Below, in pieces: positions 21,265 to 31,929 of a DNA stretch of 64,000 nt; the first letter of the stretch is position 1, and every line of letters starts with the position of its first letter. The stretch spans positions 136,104,976 through 136,168,975 of the forward strand of contig NC_092806.1 in assembly GCF_040954645.1 (NCBI RefSeq). Direction: 5' to 3'. The DNA is from Diabrotica undecimpunctata. Lineage: Eukaryota > Arthropoda > Insecta > Coleoptera > Chrysomelidae. Made by a program: the position numbers and the translations under genes. The notes under the pieces are model-generated. The model was not told where the DNA came from, did not search any database, and saw only the letters and a list, made by a program, of their open reading frames with translations.

Positions 21265-22316
21265 TCAAAATAGATTTTCGAAATGGAACCCTGCAGCCTG
21301 TACACATTTTTGTTGCCGAATTGTTAATTGACGTATTGAATTACGGATACTCTGGGAATCGTTTCTAATAGTATTACAACAATGTATAATTCTATCAATT
21401 AATTGTTGTCGGTTATTAATATTCACTGCGTAAACTAGTTGCTTCAATCGTCCCCAAATATGGTAATCAACGGGATTGAAATCAGGGGATCTTGAAGGCC
21501 ACGAAATAGGACCTGCACGTCCTATCCACCTGTTGCCATAAACATTATTGAGATGTTGTCTCACTGCCAGTAAAAAGTGTGGGGGTGCCCCATCATGCTG
21601 AAAATACATCCCTCGGATAGCAACGTTCGCGTTGGCAAGCAAATTCGGCTAAATATTTTGTAGAAAGTTCAAATAGACCTGCCCTGTTAAAGGACCATCA
21701 AAAAAGTGAGGATTTTGGTTAATTGGTTATTTATGACACCAATCCACACGTTAACCGAAAACCTTAACTGAGAACGACGTTCTCGAATAGCATGGGGATT
21801 TTCTTCTGCCCACACATGTGAATTTCGTGAATTATTTATCTAGTCTCTGGTAAATTGGGCTTCATCAGTAAATAGTATCCTGTATAGCATTGGTCGATTA
21901 TTGTTAATCCATCTACAAAATTCCAACCTATCGATCTCATCTCCAGTATGTAGTCGCTAAACCATTTGAATGTGATATGGGTATAGATTATTTTTTTGTA
22001 AGACTCTACTTACTTTTGATTGAGTAACATTGAGTTTTCGACTTACTTGTCTACTGCTTATTGTAGGGTTCATAGTAACGGCGTCCATAATGTCATCTTC
22101 CTGCGCTTCATCTACATGTCGCTCTGTTGTTTCACTAGGAAAAGTGCCATTTTCTCGCAAATAATTAAAAACTGACCCAAATGTTGGATGACTGGGAGTT
22201 CGACGATTAGGAAATCTCCTGCGATATTCTCTACTAGCAGCCCTACCATTCCCATTACAGAATCCATAAACAAATATTATGTCTGCATATTCTGTGGTCG
22301 AAAACTGATGTGGCAT
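21265..22316 (-). pseudogene. Mariner/Tc1-superfamily transposase, inactivated
   Basis: ATG at 22316 (MPHQFSTTEYADIIFVYGFC); an upstream ATG in the same frame is less likely. An N-terminal HTH region includes AVTMNPTISSRQVSRKLNVT. The catalytic region has LFTDEAQFTRD with the first Asp, then FQHDGAPPHFLLAVRQHLNN with the second, and WPSRSPDFNPVDYHIWGRLK where the third acidic residue appears as Asp. At least one stop and one frame change separate the halves, near 21950 and 21640-21700. The C-terminus ends at 21265. A transposase of similar style lies at 57076-57513. Confidence 0.85.
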
Positions 22317-22970
22317 TTTGAACGAAAGTAACAAAAGCTCTACCAAAACTAACACAATGTACTTACCGTAGATATGACAGAAGAAATATGTATTCTTGTA
22401 TACATAAATAACAATTGATAATGACAATAATGACAATGGGTATAAAATATCAAGAAACGTCAAACGGTCAACGCCAACCTTCATTTTAAACTTTTTTAGA
22501 TTTATTTTTATTTAGTACAGTTGATGCAATGTATTATTATTTGACATAAAATTTTAATCATTTACAATCAACAAAAACTAACACATACAAAAGGTTTGAC
22601 TTTTTAATCAATTTAATTTATTATTTATCGAAAATAATGCCCCAATACGATCTATGAGTAAAAATTTAAAATTGAAAAACAATTGATTCTATCGTAGAGA
22701 CAATACAAAGTGACAGTAAAGATGTTAATTTTCTACGTATTAGATTATGTTGTAGGAACTCATTTTAATTAAAATGTTTGAAATTTATAACATTTGTTTA
22801 AATTAATACCTTATAATTTGATACTTCATTATGGTTGTTCTATTTTTGGTAAGATTTGATCGTTTACTAAAAATTTAATAAAAGTGCGACAACATTGTCG
22901 CATATGTCGTTTTAATTGGGTATTTATGTAGTTTGAAAATCACTTATTGCATTTTAAAAAAAAATTTATA

Positions 22971-23291
22971 CAGGGTGTAATATTTAATACGAATTTAATG
23001 TAATATTTAATACATAAAATGATTTTGTCAATATTTTTGAGGTGCGTTTCTGGGATGACTTTATTGTAAGATAGTTCATTCGATTAGTAGTGTACTGTAT
23101 CATGCAAAAATTAAAAAAATCAAATGAGCCGTATAAACACTACAGTAAAATGAAATAAATGGTCAATTACACAAATCAACCTGTTAATTAATAAAGAAGA
23201 GAAGTTGACATTTTTTAGTGGCCACATGATATGCTCCCTGAGGGACTCTACATATGGTAGAAGTATGTAAAGTTCCTCATGACTCACCCTG
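22971..23291. repeat. Right outer end unit (MITE-like, 321 bp)
   Basis: Starts TA-CAGGGTGTAATATTTAAT and ends CATGACTCACCCTG-TA. It contains the 23030-23090 segment whose inverted match lies outside the element on the left. Confidence 0.7.
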
Positions 23292-23398
23292 TATATGTCT
23301 GAATTGTCAATACAAATGAGTCAGATAAAATTAAATTAGAAGAATTTTTTACCAAGTAACAAAAAATAAAATTTTTTTCATTTATTATTATTTGTATT

Positions 23399-23485
23399 TT
23401 GAGAACGATTGGAAAGCGGAAACTGAACCGTCAATTAACTTATTTAAACCTTCAATTGTGGTCTATTCCCATTAAAATAGTACTT
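23399..23485. repeat. Dispersed repeat (copy 2, inverted relative to 13.8 kb)
   Basis: Diverged reverse-complement match to 13806-13912, from TTTTGAGAACGATTGGAAAG to CTATTCCCATTAAAATAGTA. It lies just outside the mariner-like element. Confidence 0.6.
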
Positions 23486-24059
23486 GCTTTAATTTTAGAA
23501 AATGTGATACCTTTATTTACATATATACATACATTTTTTAAGTTTAAGGCTTTTAACGAACATATTTTGGCTGTTAGTATTCGGCTTTCAAATGCATAAA
23601 TTAGTTTATTAATAAAACAGTACAATAACCTGGTAAGAAAGTCAGAATAAGTTACAATTAAATATTAATAAAACCCATTTAACTGAACTTCATAACATGC
23701 CTTCCCATTATCTTTTGTTTGCCTTGTTATAAAACTGGCCGAAAGAGACTCTCTAATGGAGGTATAATTTTATTAGCCAATCATCGTGCGGTCTCAAAGG
23801 TTTATGTTCTCATAATTAGCAGAAAATATTACGAGTTTTCAGTGTGTTTGCGTAAAAGATAATATGTATCTCGTAAATAGAATCTCTGGCCCAATAAATA
23901 GCGTTTATATTTAGCATTTTAGAATGGACATAACATATTAAGCAATGTTAATAGCAAAGAATAAACAAATAAGTATATGTATAGAGCGCATACACAGTAA
24001 AGCAGTAAACAGTAAACTAACTTGCTCTATATGTAGAATACAGCAGTTTAAGTCATCCA
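23486..24059. other. No gene recognised
   Basis: AT-rich, without domains or clear repeats. Confidence 0.4.
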
Positions 24060-24646
24060 AAAACTTCTTCTTCTTCCTATGCCGTCCCCATTAACGGAGG
24101 TTGGCGACCACATTTTTAAAAGCTTCTGTCTTTTGCAATTTGGAATAATTCGTCTACAGTCATGTTTGTCCAGTCTCGAATATTTCGCAGCCATGACTTC
24201 CTCTTTCTACCTATTCCCTTTTTGCCATCGACCATGGGCGCCCATAGGGGGGGGCAAGAGGAGGCAGCTATCATTAGTAATATTATTTAAAAAATCAGTA
24301 TGTATGTAAGTATATTTAAAAAAAATACATTATTTACGCATATTGTGGCGAGAAACTTGCAACAATACCTCAAAACAGCAAACAACCGGAAACTAATCTA
24401 GCGAAATACCGAGAAATGCGGTAGGTACTTCCTTAACAATGCCTCGAATGTAGCTACCTACCATAATAATATTGTACAATGCAAAGAGGGATTTTGAGAT
24501 GTCGTAGGTATCAAGCCTTAATTGGTAGAAAGTGTACCTGTACCAACAATTTTAAACTTTATTTCGTCCCATGTCAAATGCAAAATTTACTCTCACAAAA
24601 AAATATCCGCTTAATAAATGCTACACGTTTTTACTTGTTTGACTTA

Positions 24647-25628
24647 AATATTTGGTATTTTTGGGCTAGTAAATTTTATTGAAATCAAAAATGTTTTAGA
24701 AACAATAATAGCAGATAACAAATTTAATTGCTCAACAAGATCAAGAGCACAGCAGCTTTCATGTGCCACATCTGATTCCACTTTTATAATTTCCCTAAAT
24801 TTGATTTCCAAATATTCTTCTTTCTTAGAACCCATAGTAAACATTTTACAAACTAAATCAATAGATATGCTGGCAGTTAAAAATCATATACAGTTATTTC
24901 TTGATATGATAACAAAGCACAGACAAGAAGCGGAAACAACTTTTAAAACAATTTTTGAAAAGAGTACAAATGATGCCGAATCTCTAAGTATTACCCTTGA
25001 AAAACCACGAATCGCTCCTAGAAAGCAAACACAACGGTCAAACCATGCGGTTAATTCCGCTGAAGACTTTTTTAGAGTGTCATTATTTATTCCGTACCTA
25101 GATTCTTTAATTAGTTCTCTTGTTGTCAGATTTTCAGAAGACAATGATCCTGGTATGTTATTGTATAACTTGCATCCCAAAAACCTAATAAAATTAACTG
25201 AAGAAGACCTCGCCAAAATAATAGAAATCATAAATAATTTATACAAAATTACTAATCTAAAAGAACAGGCATCATTGTGGCTCTATTATTGGAAAAATCA
25301 AACCAATTTAGATGTAGAAGATATTTCAATGATAGAGCTACTAGACCATTGCTTATTTTACCCAGCTATAGCCCAAGCTATAGAAATTTCTCTGTGCCTT
25401 CCTCCCACTACATGCACGATTAAAAGATCATTTTCAACTCTTCGAAGGGTTAAAACCTGGATTAGGTCCACTATAAGTGAACAAAAATTAGATGGACTAT
25501 GTATGATGAGCGTTCATAGAAATAAAATAGAAAACAATCAAAATAATTTTATTAAAAAAGTAATAGATGAGTTTGGACAAAAGCCCAGAAACCTTCAGTT
25601 TTTATTTTCACAAGATACAGAGCACTAG
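24647..25628 (+). pseudogene. hAT transposase, C-terminal portion
   Basis: An open plus-strand frame of about 325 codons starting after a stop near 24645. It carries KFNCSTRSRAQQLSCATSDS, the AVNSAEDFFRVSLFIPYLDS block, LHPKNLIKLTEEDLAKIIEI, and the C-terminal dimerisation segment CTIKRSFSTLRRVKTWIRST ... LDGLCMMSVHR. This order matches hAT proteins often annotated as ZMYM1-like or '52 kDa repressor'-like. Upstream, 24479-24682 is open in another frame and may be a frameshifted earlier part. The BED finger and first catalytic Asp are not present. Confidence 0.85.
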
Positions 25629-25897
25629 CCTTCAATATCAAGTTTACTTTTTACGTTTTGTTGGGTTTAACATTTTACCATTTTAGATTCTATTGGGAAA
25701 TTATTCGTTTCAATAAATTATAATACATACAATACTAACTGAAAAAAAATGTTAATTTTTTTATAATAAATTATAACAAATAAATTTTTAATTAAATTTC
25801 TTCAATTGTTTACAACATAGTACAAATTTTTAATGTCAAATATAAATAAACTTTGATCAGATAAAAGGCATATATCGAGCACAGTTTAATTAAATCT

Positions 25898-25937
25898 TGC
25901 CCAAGTACTTTCGATCCCTAGATCATCTTCAGGGGCA
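25898..25937 (-). ncRNA. Hammerhead-like motif, left arm
   Basis: Mirror image of the 26196-26235 motif, read on the minus strand, with the same stems and core. See that entry. Confidence 0.45.
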
Positions 25938-26195
25938 TTTCGTCAATTGTGGCCTATCCGGCAAGAACAGGATGTCATAAACATATAAATGTACATTACA
26001 CTACACTACAAATGAACAAACAAACAAATTTAAGGAAGGCTACATTACTTGAAGAAGCCGGAGACATTACTTCAAGTAATGTAGCCTTCCTTAAATTATT
26101 TTAAAGTGTTTGTTTGTCCATTTGTAGTGTAGTGTAATGTACATTTATATGTTTATGACATCCTGTTCTTGCCGGATAGGCCACAATTGACGAAA

Positions 26196-26235
26196 TGCCC
26201 CTGAAGATGATCTAGGGATCGAAAGTACTTGGGCA
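26196..26235 (+). ncRNA. Hammerhead-like motif, right arm
   Basis: Stem I UGCCC (26196-26200) pairs with GGGCA (26231-26235). Core CUGAAGA lies at 26201-26207, then one unpaired U, stem II GAUC-UAGG-GAUC, GAAA at 26221-26224, palindromic stem III AGUACU (26224-26229), and H17 = U at 26230. Everything matches the hammerhead plan except the extra U at the base of stem II, which could lower activity or mean decay. Confidence 0.5.
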
Positions 26236-27139
26236 AGATTTAATTAAACTGTGCTCGATATATGCCTTTTATCTGATCAAAGTTCATTTATTCGAGCATT
26301 CAACCTTATATTTAAATATAAATAAGTTGGCACCCAGCGAAGTATTTGAAGATTGCACACATTTTACTATTTATGCAATTTCGGCTAAGCATGGTAATAG
26401 AAGGGTGTACTGTACACCCTACCCTAACCCTTTCAACGTAGTACAGTTTTGAATATTTGTTTTAATTTCCTAGTAAAAGAAATTTTTCAATTCAGATAAT
26501 ATGTTACTTACATATTATTTAAACTACACTATTGCTTGTGTTGCATTTCGTATCTCAGAGTACCTGCTTTTTTTATTACTATTTTTTAACATCCTTGCTT
26601 AAAATTGATTTTTTTATTCCTACATAAAAAATTTTGTATAATAAAATTTGTATGTATAAAGTCATACCATAAAATATGTTGTTAATAATTTTTTGTTTAA
26701 GATTACTTTTACTTTTCTGATATTTCTTTACTGTTTGTAAATCATGTTTATATTTTTGCATTTTTGCAATCGGCTATTTTAGTTTTTATTAAGTTGTATG
26801 GATCAAAATAAAAATTTGAGTTGACTTGCCCCCCCCTGGATTTTGATATATGGGCGCCCATGCCATCGACTCTACCCTGCATGATGACCTGCAGAAGACT
26901 ATACTTATTATTTCTCAGTATGTGTCCAAAAACTACGAAAATAGATTTAGTTACATATCATGCGTCCAATAGAAACTTTTAAAAAATCTTCAGAAAGACT
27001 ATAAAGCTTCGAAAAAAGTCCAGTGAGAAAGTATAAGCAACGGCGGCACAGTAAGGAAAACGTTGAAGTGTCTCTTGAAGCAAGACAAACAAAGCTATAG
27101 GATATATAGTCTAACAAGCTATCTAAGAGAGTCATGAAA

Positions 27140-27205
27140 ATTCAACTCAGCGGAGTGCTATTGTTTCGAGGACCGAGGGGTTCAAACTCATTAGTTTGTA
27201 GAGTC
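27140..27205 (+). repeat. tRNA-like SINE head, tentative
   Basis: AACTCAGCGGAGTGC resembles a Pol III A box and, about 30 bases on, GGGGTTCAAACTC a B box. Spacing is roughly tRNA-like, but no full cloverleaf closes, so a tRNA-derived SINE fragment or chance are the options. Confidence 0.3.
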
Positions 27206-27218
27206 CAGGTACGAATTT

Positions 27219-28620
27219 TTTTTATTATTATTATAATTATGTTTATTTACAATCTACGTCATTACAGAGTGTTAAGTAAATGTGTTACAGGTTTTGCGCA
27301 TAAAGGAGAGACATCCAATGATCTTATGACCTTATTCTATTTTGGTTTAGTTTTGTAGTAGGTCTTGGTGCCAGGTTCTATCTAGTCTTCTTGTTGCTGG
27401 ACCATTGTTGCATAATTCCCTTACTAGCTCTTTTTTATAGTTAATGGTACGTTCATTTTGTGACTCCGTGGCTGGGCGGATTTCTTCTCTGATGAAAGGA
27501 ATCGTAGTGAAGTGTTTGATTACTTACGTACCATGGTGCATCCACTGTCGATCTTAGCACTTTGGACTGGAATCTTTGGATAATATTCAGCGACGTTGGC
27601 TTTGAACAACCCCATAGGTGTAGTCCGTAGAACCAGATAGTTTTGAGTATGGCTTTGTATGGAAGAATTTTGTTTTGAATGTTGTTTTGATTTACGTCCA
27701 AGAAGCCAATACATTTGCCGGAATTTTAAGTCGAGCTGCCTTCTTTTGGTCTGCATATGTTTTTTCCAAATGAGACATTGGTCAGGTGGAAGGCCAAGGT
27801 ATCTAGCGTCTGTTACTGTTGGTATTGTGGTAGTTGTGACGGTTGGTAAATGTTATTTGACTTGATTTTGTTTTATTTACTTTTGTTATCCATTTTGTAT
27901 ACCAATTTCTGAGTATGTTCAGATGATGTTGCAGGTTTTGTGAGGCTTGTATGGGATCTTCGTTTACAGCAAGTATTGCTACGTCGTCAGCAAAGGAAGC
28001 GATTGTAGTATTATTAGTCTCTAGTATATCGGCTATGTAGAGTGAGAAAAGCAGTGGACCTAGAACGCTACCCTGCTGGAGTTGATAGAACAGAGATTGG
28101 ATTGTTGGTCTTTGAATTTTACAGAGAAATATCTAATTAATATTTATTATTTAAATAGGAAGAAATAGTTACTGAATAGTGCTAGTTTTATTTTGTAAAG
28201 CAGACCTCTGTGCCAGACTTTTTCAAATGCTTATGAGATGTCTAGAAATACAGCGTTGCAGTATTTCTTTTCCTCAAGACTTTTTGATATTTCATTTTCG
28301 TTCATCATGATTCGATGAACTTGTTGGGTAGTGGAGTGATTTTCCCGAAAACCAAACTGATGTTTTGGAAGTAATGTTAGGAATTCATGATCTGCGTATA
28401 ACCTTTGTAGCAGCAATCTTTTAAAAACTTTGCTTACGGTTGGGAGTAAGCTGATGGGTCGATGAAATGTTAATTCATTGGGCTTTTTTCCTGGCTTGAG
28501 GATTATAATGACTTCAGCAAATTTGCATATTTTTGGAAAGTATGATAAGCTTAGCATGCGGTTAAATATAACTGTAAGCAAAGTAATGGTCTTGCAGTTC
28601 TGTTTAAAGGTACAAATTTA
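27219..28620 (-). pseudogene. Jockey-type LINE, RT and C-terminus (copy A)
   Basis: Minus-strand RT pieces: MLTVIFNRMLSLSYFPKICK, IIILKPGKKPNELTFHRPIS, LLPKHQFGFRENHSTTQQVH and NAVFLDIS (28231-28581). After a frameshift come QQGSVLGPLLFSLYIADILE and ASFADDVAIL (27983-28000), then TKWITKVNKTKSSQITF-like text, and a C-terminal QTLHYDSFHQRRNPPSHGVT region at 27453-27540. The 3' end is an AATAAT-rich tail at about 27219-27240. Several frameshifts disable it. The same family occurs at 51815-55720; their 3' untranslated regions also match. Confidence 0.8.
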
Positions 28621-29072
28621 AACTAGATTCTTTATTTGCTCATGTGGTCAGCTACTTAACTTTCCTCTACATGCGTTCGGACTGACAGTCAACGTTTGAT
28701 TGACATTTGATTCTCGCATACCTCCCACTATTTTCTGTAGCCGCTTTGTAAGTCTTCATCCACTTGTCTGCTTTCTATTAGTCTAGACTGAGAAGTTAGT
28801 ATGTTAACTTGTTTCCAAATTATAAGGAAATTCGGATTGAGAGTCCACGCATGTACTGGTGTAACTGACATATGTTTTATATTTATTAGAGTGTTAAATT
28901 AACAAAAGGCAAGAATATATTTTTTCAACTTGTTGTTCTAGTTAGTATGTAAGCATGTATTCCCATAATATTCATGTGTAAATTAATCTTTTTTCTGCAT
29001 AATCTTACAATCAAAATAAATTGTTTTTATAAACAAATAACCTTTGCAAATAATTAGAAGGCAACGCAATGT
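28621..29072. other. No gene recognised
   Basis: Between the Jockey 5' break and the piggyBac remnant; no motif seen. Confidence 0.4.
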
Positions 29073-29440
29073 TTGACAGAGCAGAACCGCCTTCAAAAGT
29101 TGATGGAGGAAGCATTATTAGATAATGAGAAAGAAGAACCTTTCTATAATAGTGATGATCACCAAGAAGATTATGTAGATGAAAGAAGTGATAATTCAAA
29201 GAGTGAACAAGATATTTCGGATATATCTCCTGTCACAGAAGCATTTTGTATTATTTTTTATTGGCAAAAACAAAATCTATTTAGGTGTTAAAACCAGATC
29301 TTGATTAATTAATTGAGACATTTAGCTGTTCTAAAAACTTTAACTAAAATATTAAAAGATCCACTTGAAATCTGGAAATACTATTTTATTATAGATATGT
29401 TAAAAATTATTGTCGAATATACAAATCAGTATATTGCTTC
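29073..29440 (+). pseudogene. piggyBac-like transposase, N-terminal remnant
   Basis: The acidic N-terminus MTEQNRLQKLMEEALLDNEK with runs of Asp, Glu and Ser is typical of piggyBac transposases. After FCIIFYWQKQN, frame changes give pieces reading GKNKIYLGVKTRS and, near 29360-29435, SCSKN..., PLEIW and a YTNQYI-like segment, where the family has a R-T-R-S block and a PLE.W...D..L..I...TN motif. The remainder is displaced by the LINE starting at 29441. The catalytic Asp residues lie beyond this fragment. Confidence 0.6.
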
Positions 29441-30530
29441 TTCTTCTTCTTTGAGTGCCTCTCCTATCGGAGGTTGGATATCATTAGGGCGATTCTAATT
29501 TTATTTACTGCTGTTTTGAATAATTTGTTAGTGGTACAGCCAAACCACTCTCTTAAATTTCTCATCCAGGATATTCTTCTACGGCCTGGATTTCTGTGTC
29601 CTTGTATTTTTCCTTGCATTATATTTTGTAGGAATGTGTACTTTTGTCCTCTCATCAGGTGGCCTAAGTATTCAAGTTTTCTCTTTTTTATATTCAGTAT
29701 AACTTTTGGATCGTTATTGATTCTGCGTATTATCTCTTTATTTGTAATTTTATCCACCCAACCTATTTTTAGTATACGGCGGTAGCACCACATCTCAAAG
29801 CTTTCAAGATTTTTAACATTCTTCTGTTCAAGAGTCCATGCCTCAACACCGTAAAGCAAAGTACTGAATACATAGCATTTTAACATTCTAGTTCGTAGCT
29901 GAATACTAATATCACGAATACAAAATAATTTTTTCATTTTTATAAAGGTAGACCTGGCAATTTCAATACGTCTTTTTATCTCGTGATTTTGGTCACCTGT
30001 TTCATTGATGAGGGTCCCCAATTATTTGTATTCGTTTACTTTTTTGACTTAGGTACCGTTTATTGCGATACTATTGTCATGTATTGAATTCTTACTGAAG
30101 GTCATATATTTGGTTTTTTGACGTTCATCCTTATGCCGTAGTTATTACATATCTCATTCATACTTTCAACTAGATGTTGTAGATCTTTCGCTGTTCTTGC
30201 CATTATCAAAGTATCGTCAGCATATCGAATGTTATTGATAACTTCTCCATTGACTATTATCCCTTCGTTTGCATGTGAGAGAGCTTCTTGGCATATTTGT
30301 TCGCTGTAGATATTAAACAAGAGCGGTGACAATATACAACCATGTCGTACTCCTCTACGTATTTCTATTTCGTCCGATGTTTGGTCTTCTATTTTTATAT
30401 TAGCTCGCTGATTCCAGTACAGATTTAATATTATTTGTATGTCTCTGGTGTCGATGTTCTTACCCTCCAGGATCTCTTCAATTCAATCTTCAATTCAATT
30501 CTTCAACTCTTCTAAAAAATTTCTTTATAA
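29441..30530 (-). pseudogene. 5'-truncated RTE-like LINE: RT end and C-terminus
   Basis: Minus-strand: IILNLYWNQRANIKIEDQTS at about 30400-30450, RRGVRHGCILSPLLFNIYSE, NNIRYADDTLIMARTAKDLQ (30190-30240) with an intact YADD box, then after a frame break YLGTLINETGDQNHEIKRRI and the open C-terminus to 29464 with GRRRISWMRNLREWFGC. A GAAGAAGAAG tail occupies about 29440-29455. The C-terminal frame (185 codons) is uninterrupted, so this copy is younger than the one at 10.3-12.9 kb. Confidence 0.8.
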
Positions 30531-31929
30531 TAAGAAATATCGATAAACGCCTGGTGCTTATGGAATATGCTCGTCTACAAAAAGAGAAGATGGAATTCTT
30601 ATTTCAAATTCATAAAACAGAGGTAGTGGAAGTGTAAATTGTTTGTCTTCACAAGACATGGTTTGACACCCACGACGTTTTAAATTATGGTTGGGTAGAT
30701 ATGTCGAATCTCGTGTCGAATAACATCATAATACTACGTTAGAATTATTCCAGAATTGGTTTAAAACTAGGTATATACCACCATAAATATACCACCAAAT
30801 GGCGTCATTGTGATGAACAATGCCAACTACCACAGTGGTAGGTTGAATAAAGTTCCATGTTCTAATGGCACGTACTTACATGATAGTATTTTATAATATT
30901 TATAACTGAACAATGTTTTTATCTAATAGTTTGTTTTATTCCAGCTTGTTTCAAATTTGTATGCCTGATGATGATATAAAACTGATAAACATCGAAACGG
31001 GTCGCATTACGCTATATATAAAATTTAACATCATTTTTTATACAAGATTGTGAGCTTTTTGGTTCTTGTCCAATATTCTATTACGATAAACTCACACCGA
31101 CAACCTTTCCTTTAGTTAAAAGAAAAATTGTTTGCTGATTTCTACGCTGACGGATATGAAGATGCTGAACCGTATGAAGATTCAGGTAATTAATAGAATC
31201 CTAGAGATAGTTCGGACGCGGATGGTGATGAGCCAATTTACTTACAAAGTGACATTGAACTAACTGGTGAGACACCTGGCCTTTCAAAAATCCGGTACTG
31301 ATTGGGTAGAAAATTCAATTTACTGGACAATTCCGGCTAAAAGTAGATACAGCTGATACTATTAAGCTGCTTTTCAGGGAAACAAATTCTTAGGCTCAAT
31401 ATGTATTTATAAAGGATATTAAATTCAAAACCCTATGCCAAAATCCAACATTGAAAACCTGTGAATAGAAATGAAATGTCTGTGTTCTTGGGACTGTTAT
31501 AGATAGATAGACTGCTTGAAGTATGACCGCTCTTAGAGTTCTATGACGTTATGACGAGGCAGGCTTTTATTTCGCCAATATACAAAATACAAAAACCATA
31601 ATTATGGTGTAAAATTTTACCTACTTACAGAAAATAATAAAACAATCCTAAAAGCTCAAATTAATGTTTCAGTTTCAGATAATTTATGGAGAAAAGGGCA
31701 TGTAACTAATATTGTCCTTCACCTTGTGAGTAATTTTCTTGACAAGGGTCATAGGTGGACGTACACGTAAGGTGTATGGACAATATTTATAATTTTGTAG
31801 GTCATTCACAGCAGTTGTTGGAGTAAAACACCTAATGTACAGTAACACTCAGATCCAGTCTAATTTATTTAGCATATGGCTACATCACAGTTAAGTTTTG
31901 TGTATTAACAAAGAAGGCAATACATTATA
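30531..31929. other. Mostly unassigned; possible decayed transposon pieces
   Basis: 30540-30640 reads KRLVLMEYARLQKEKMEFLF, a charged helix without assignment. 30955-31010 carries CCTGATGATG ... CATCGAAACGG, reminiscent of PLE terminal signatures. 31140-31270 reads an acidic stretch (YADGYEDAEPYEDSG) that may be a second piggyBac-like N-terminus. None is secure. Confidence 0.35.

Larger units (their letters stand above)
20605..23291 (-). mobile_element. Mariner-like DNA transposon with long compound inverted ends
   Basis: A 2687-bp element starting CAGGGTAAGTCATGAGGAAC and ending in the reverse complement of the same sequence, with TA outside both ends (20603-20604, 23292-23293). About 500 bp at each side is inverted relative to the other. 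Each side has two parts: an outer unit (20605-20904; 22971-23291) that itself begins and ends with CAGGGT-type termini next to TA, and an inner arm of about 205 bp (20907-21113; 22767-22968). A broken transposase lies between. See the finding on its unusual structure. Confidence 0.8.
25850..26313. mobile_element. Fold-back insertion with hammerhead-like folds on both arms
   Basis: A 464-bp insertion inside the hAT element, bounded by the 12-bp direct repeat AAATATAAATAA (25838-25849 and 26314-26325). It consists of two arms of about 205 bp (25849-26054 and 26070-26284) in inverted orientation around a 15-bp spacer, nearly identical except around the ACAAACAAACAAA tract. No protein is encoded. 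Each arm contains the same hammerhead-like sequence, so either transcript direction would yield it. Duplication length and structure suggest retrotransposition by PLE or LINE machinery (inference). Confidence 0.8.
24233..26862 (+). mobile_element. hAT DNA transposon, complete ends, decayed interior
   Basis: A 2630-bp element with 14-bp terminal inverted repeats CATGGGCGCCCATA, followed on both sides by a G-rich run then CAAG. It is flanked by the perfect 8-bp duplication CCATCGAC (24225-24232 and 26863-26870), the hAT hallmark. The interior holds the C-terminal part of a ZMYM1-style hAT transposase and a later fold-back insertion at 25850-26313. The N-terminal transposase half is missing or unrecognisable. 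Confidence 0.92.
24060..27010 (-). pseudogene. LINE 3'-end remnant split by a hAT element
   Basis: Two minus-strand pieces, 26863-27010 and 24060-24232, together read as an RTE-like C-terminus: FGHILRNNKYSLLQVIMQGR, then a GKKGIGRRKRKSWLRNIRD-like block, DELFQIAKDR and a GAAGAAG tail near 24065. They are separated exactly by the hAT insertion, with its 8-bp duplication within the LINE sequence. The piece is degenerate. Confidence 0.7.

Noticed and set aside
30955..31010. Possible fifth hammerhead (CUGAUGA ... CAUCGAAAC)
   Set aside because: Stem I (GUAUGC/GCAUUAC) pairs with a bulge, but stem II cannot form next to the core without using core bases; kept only as a PLE-like signature.
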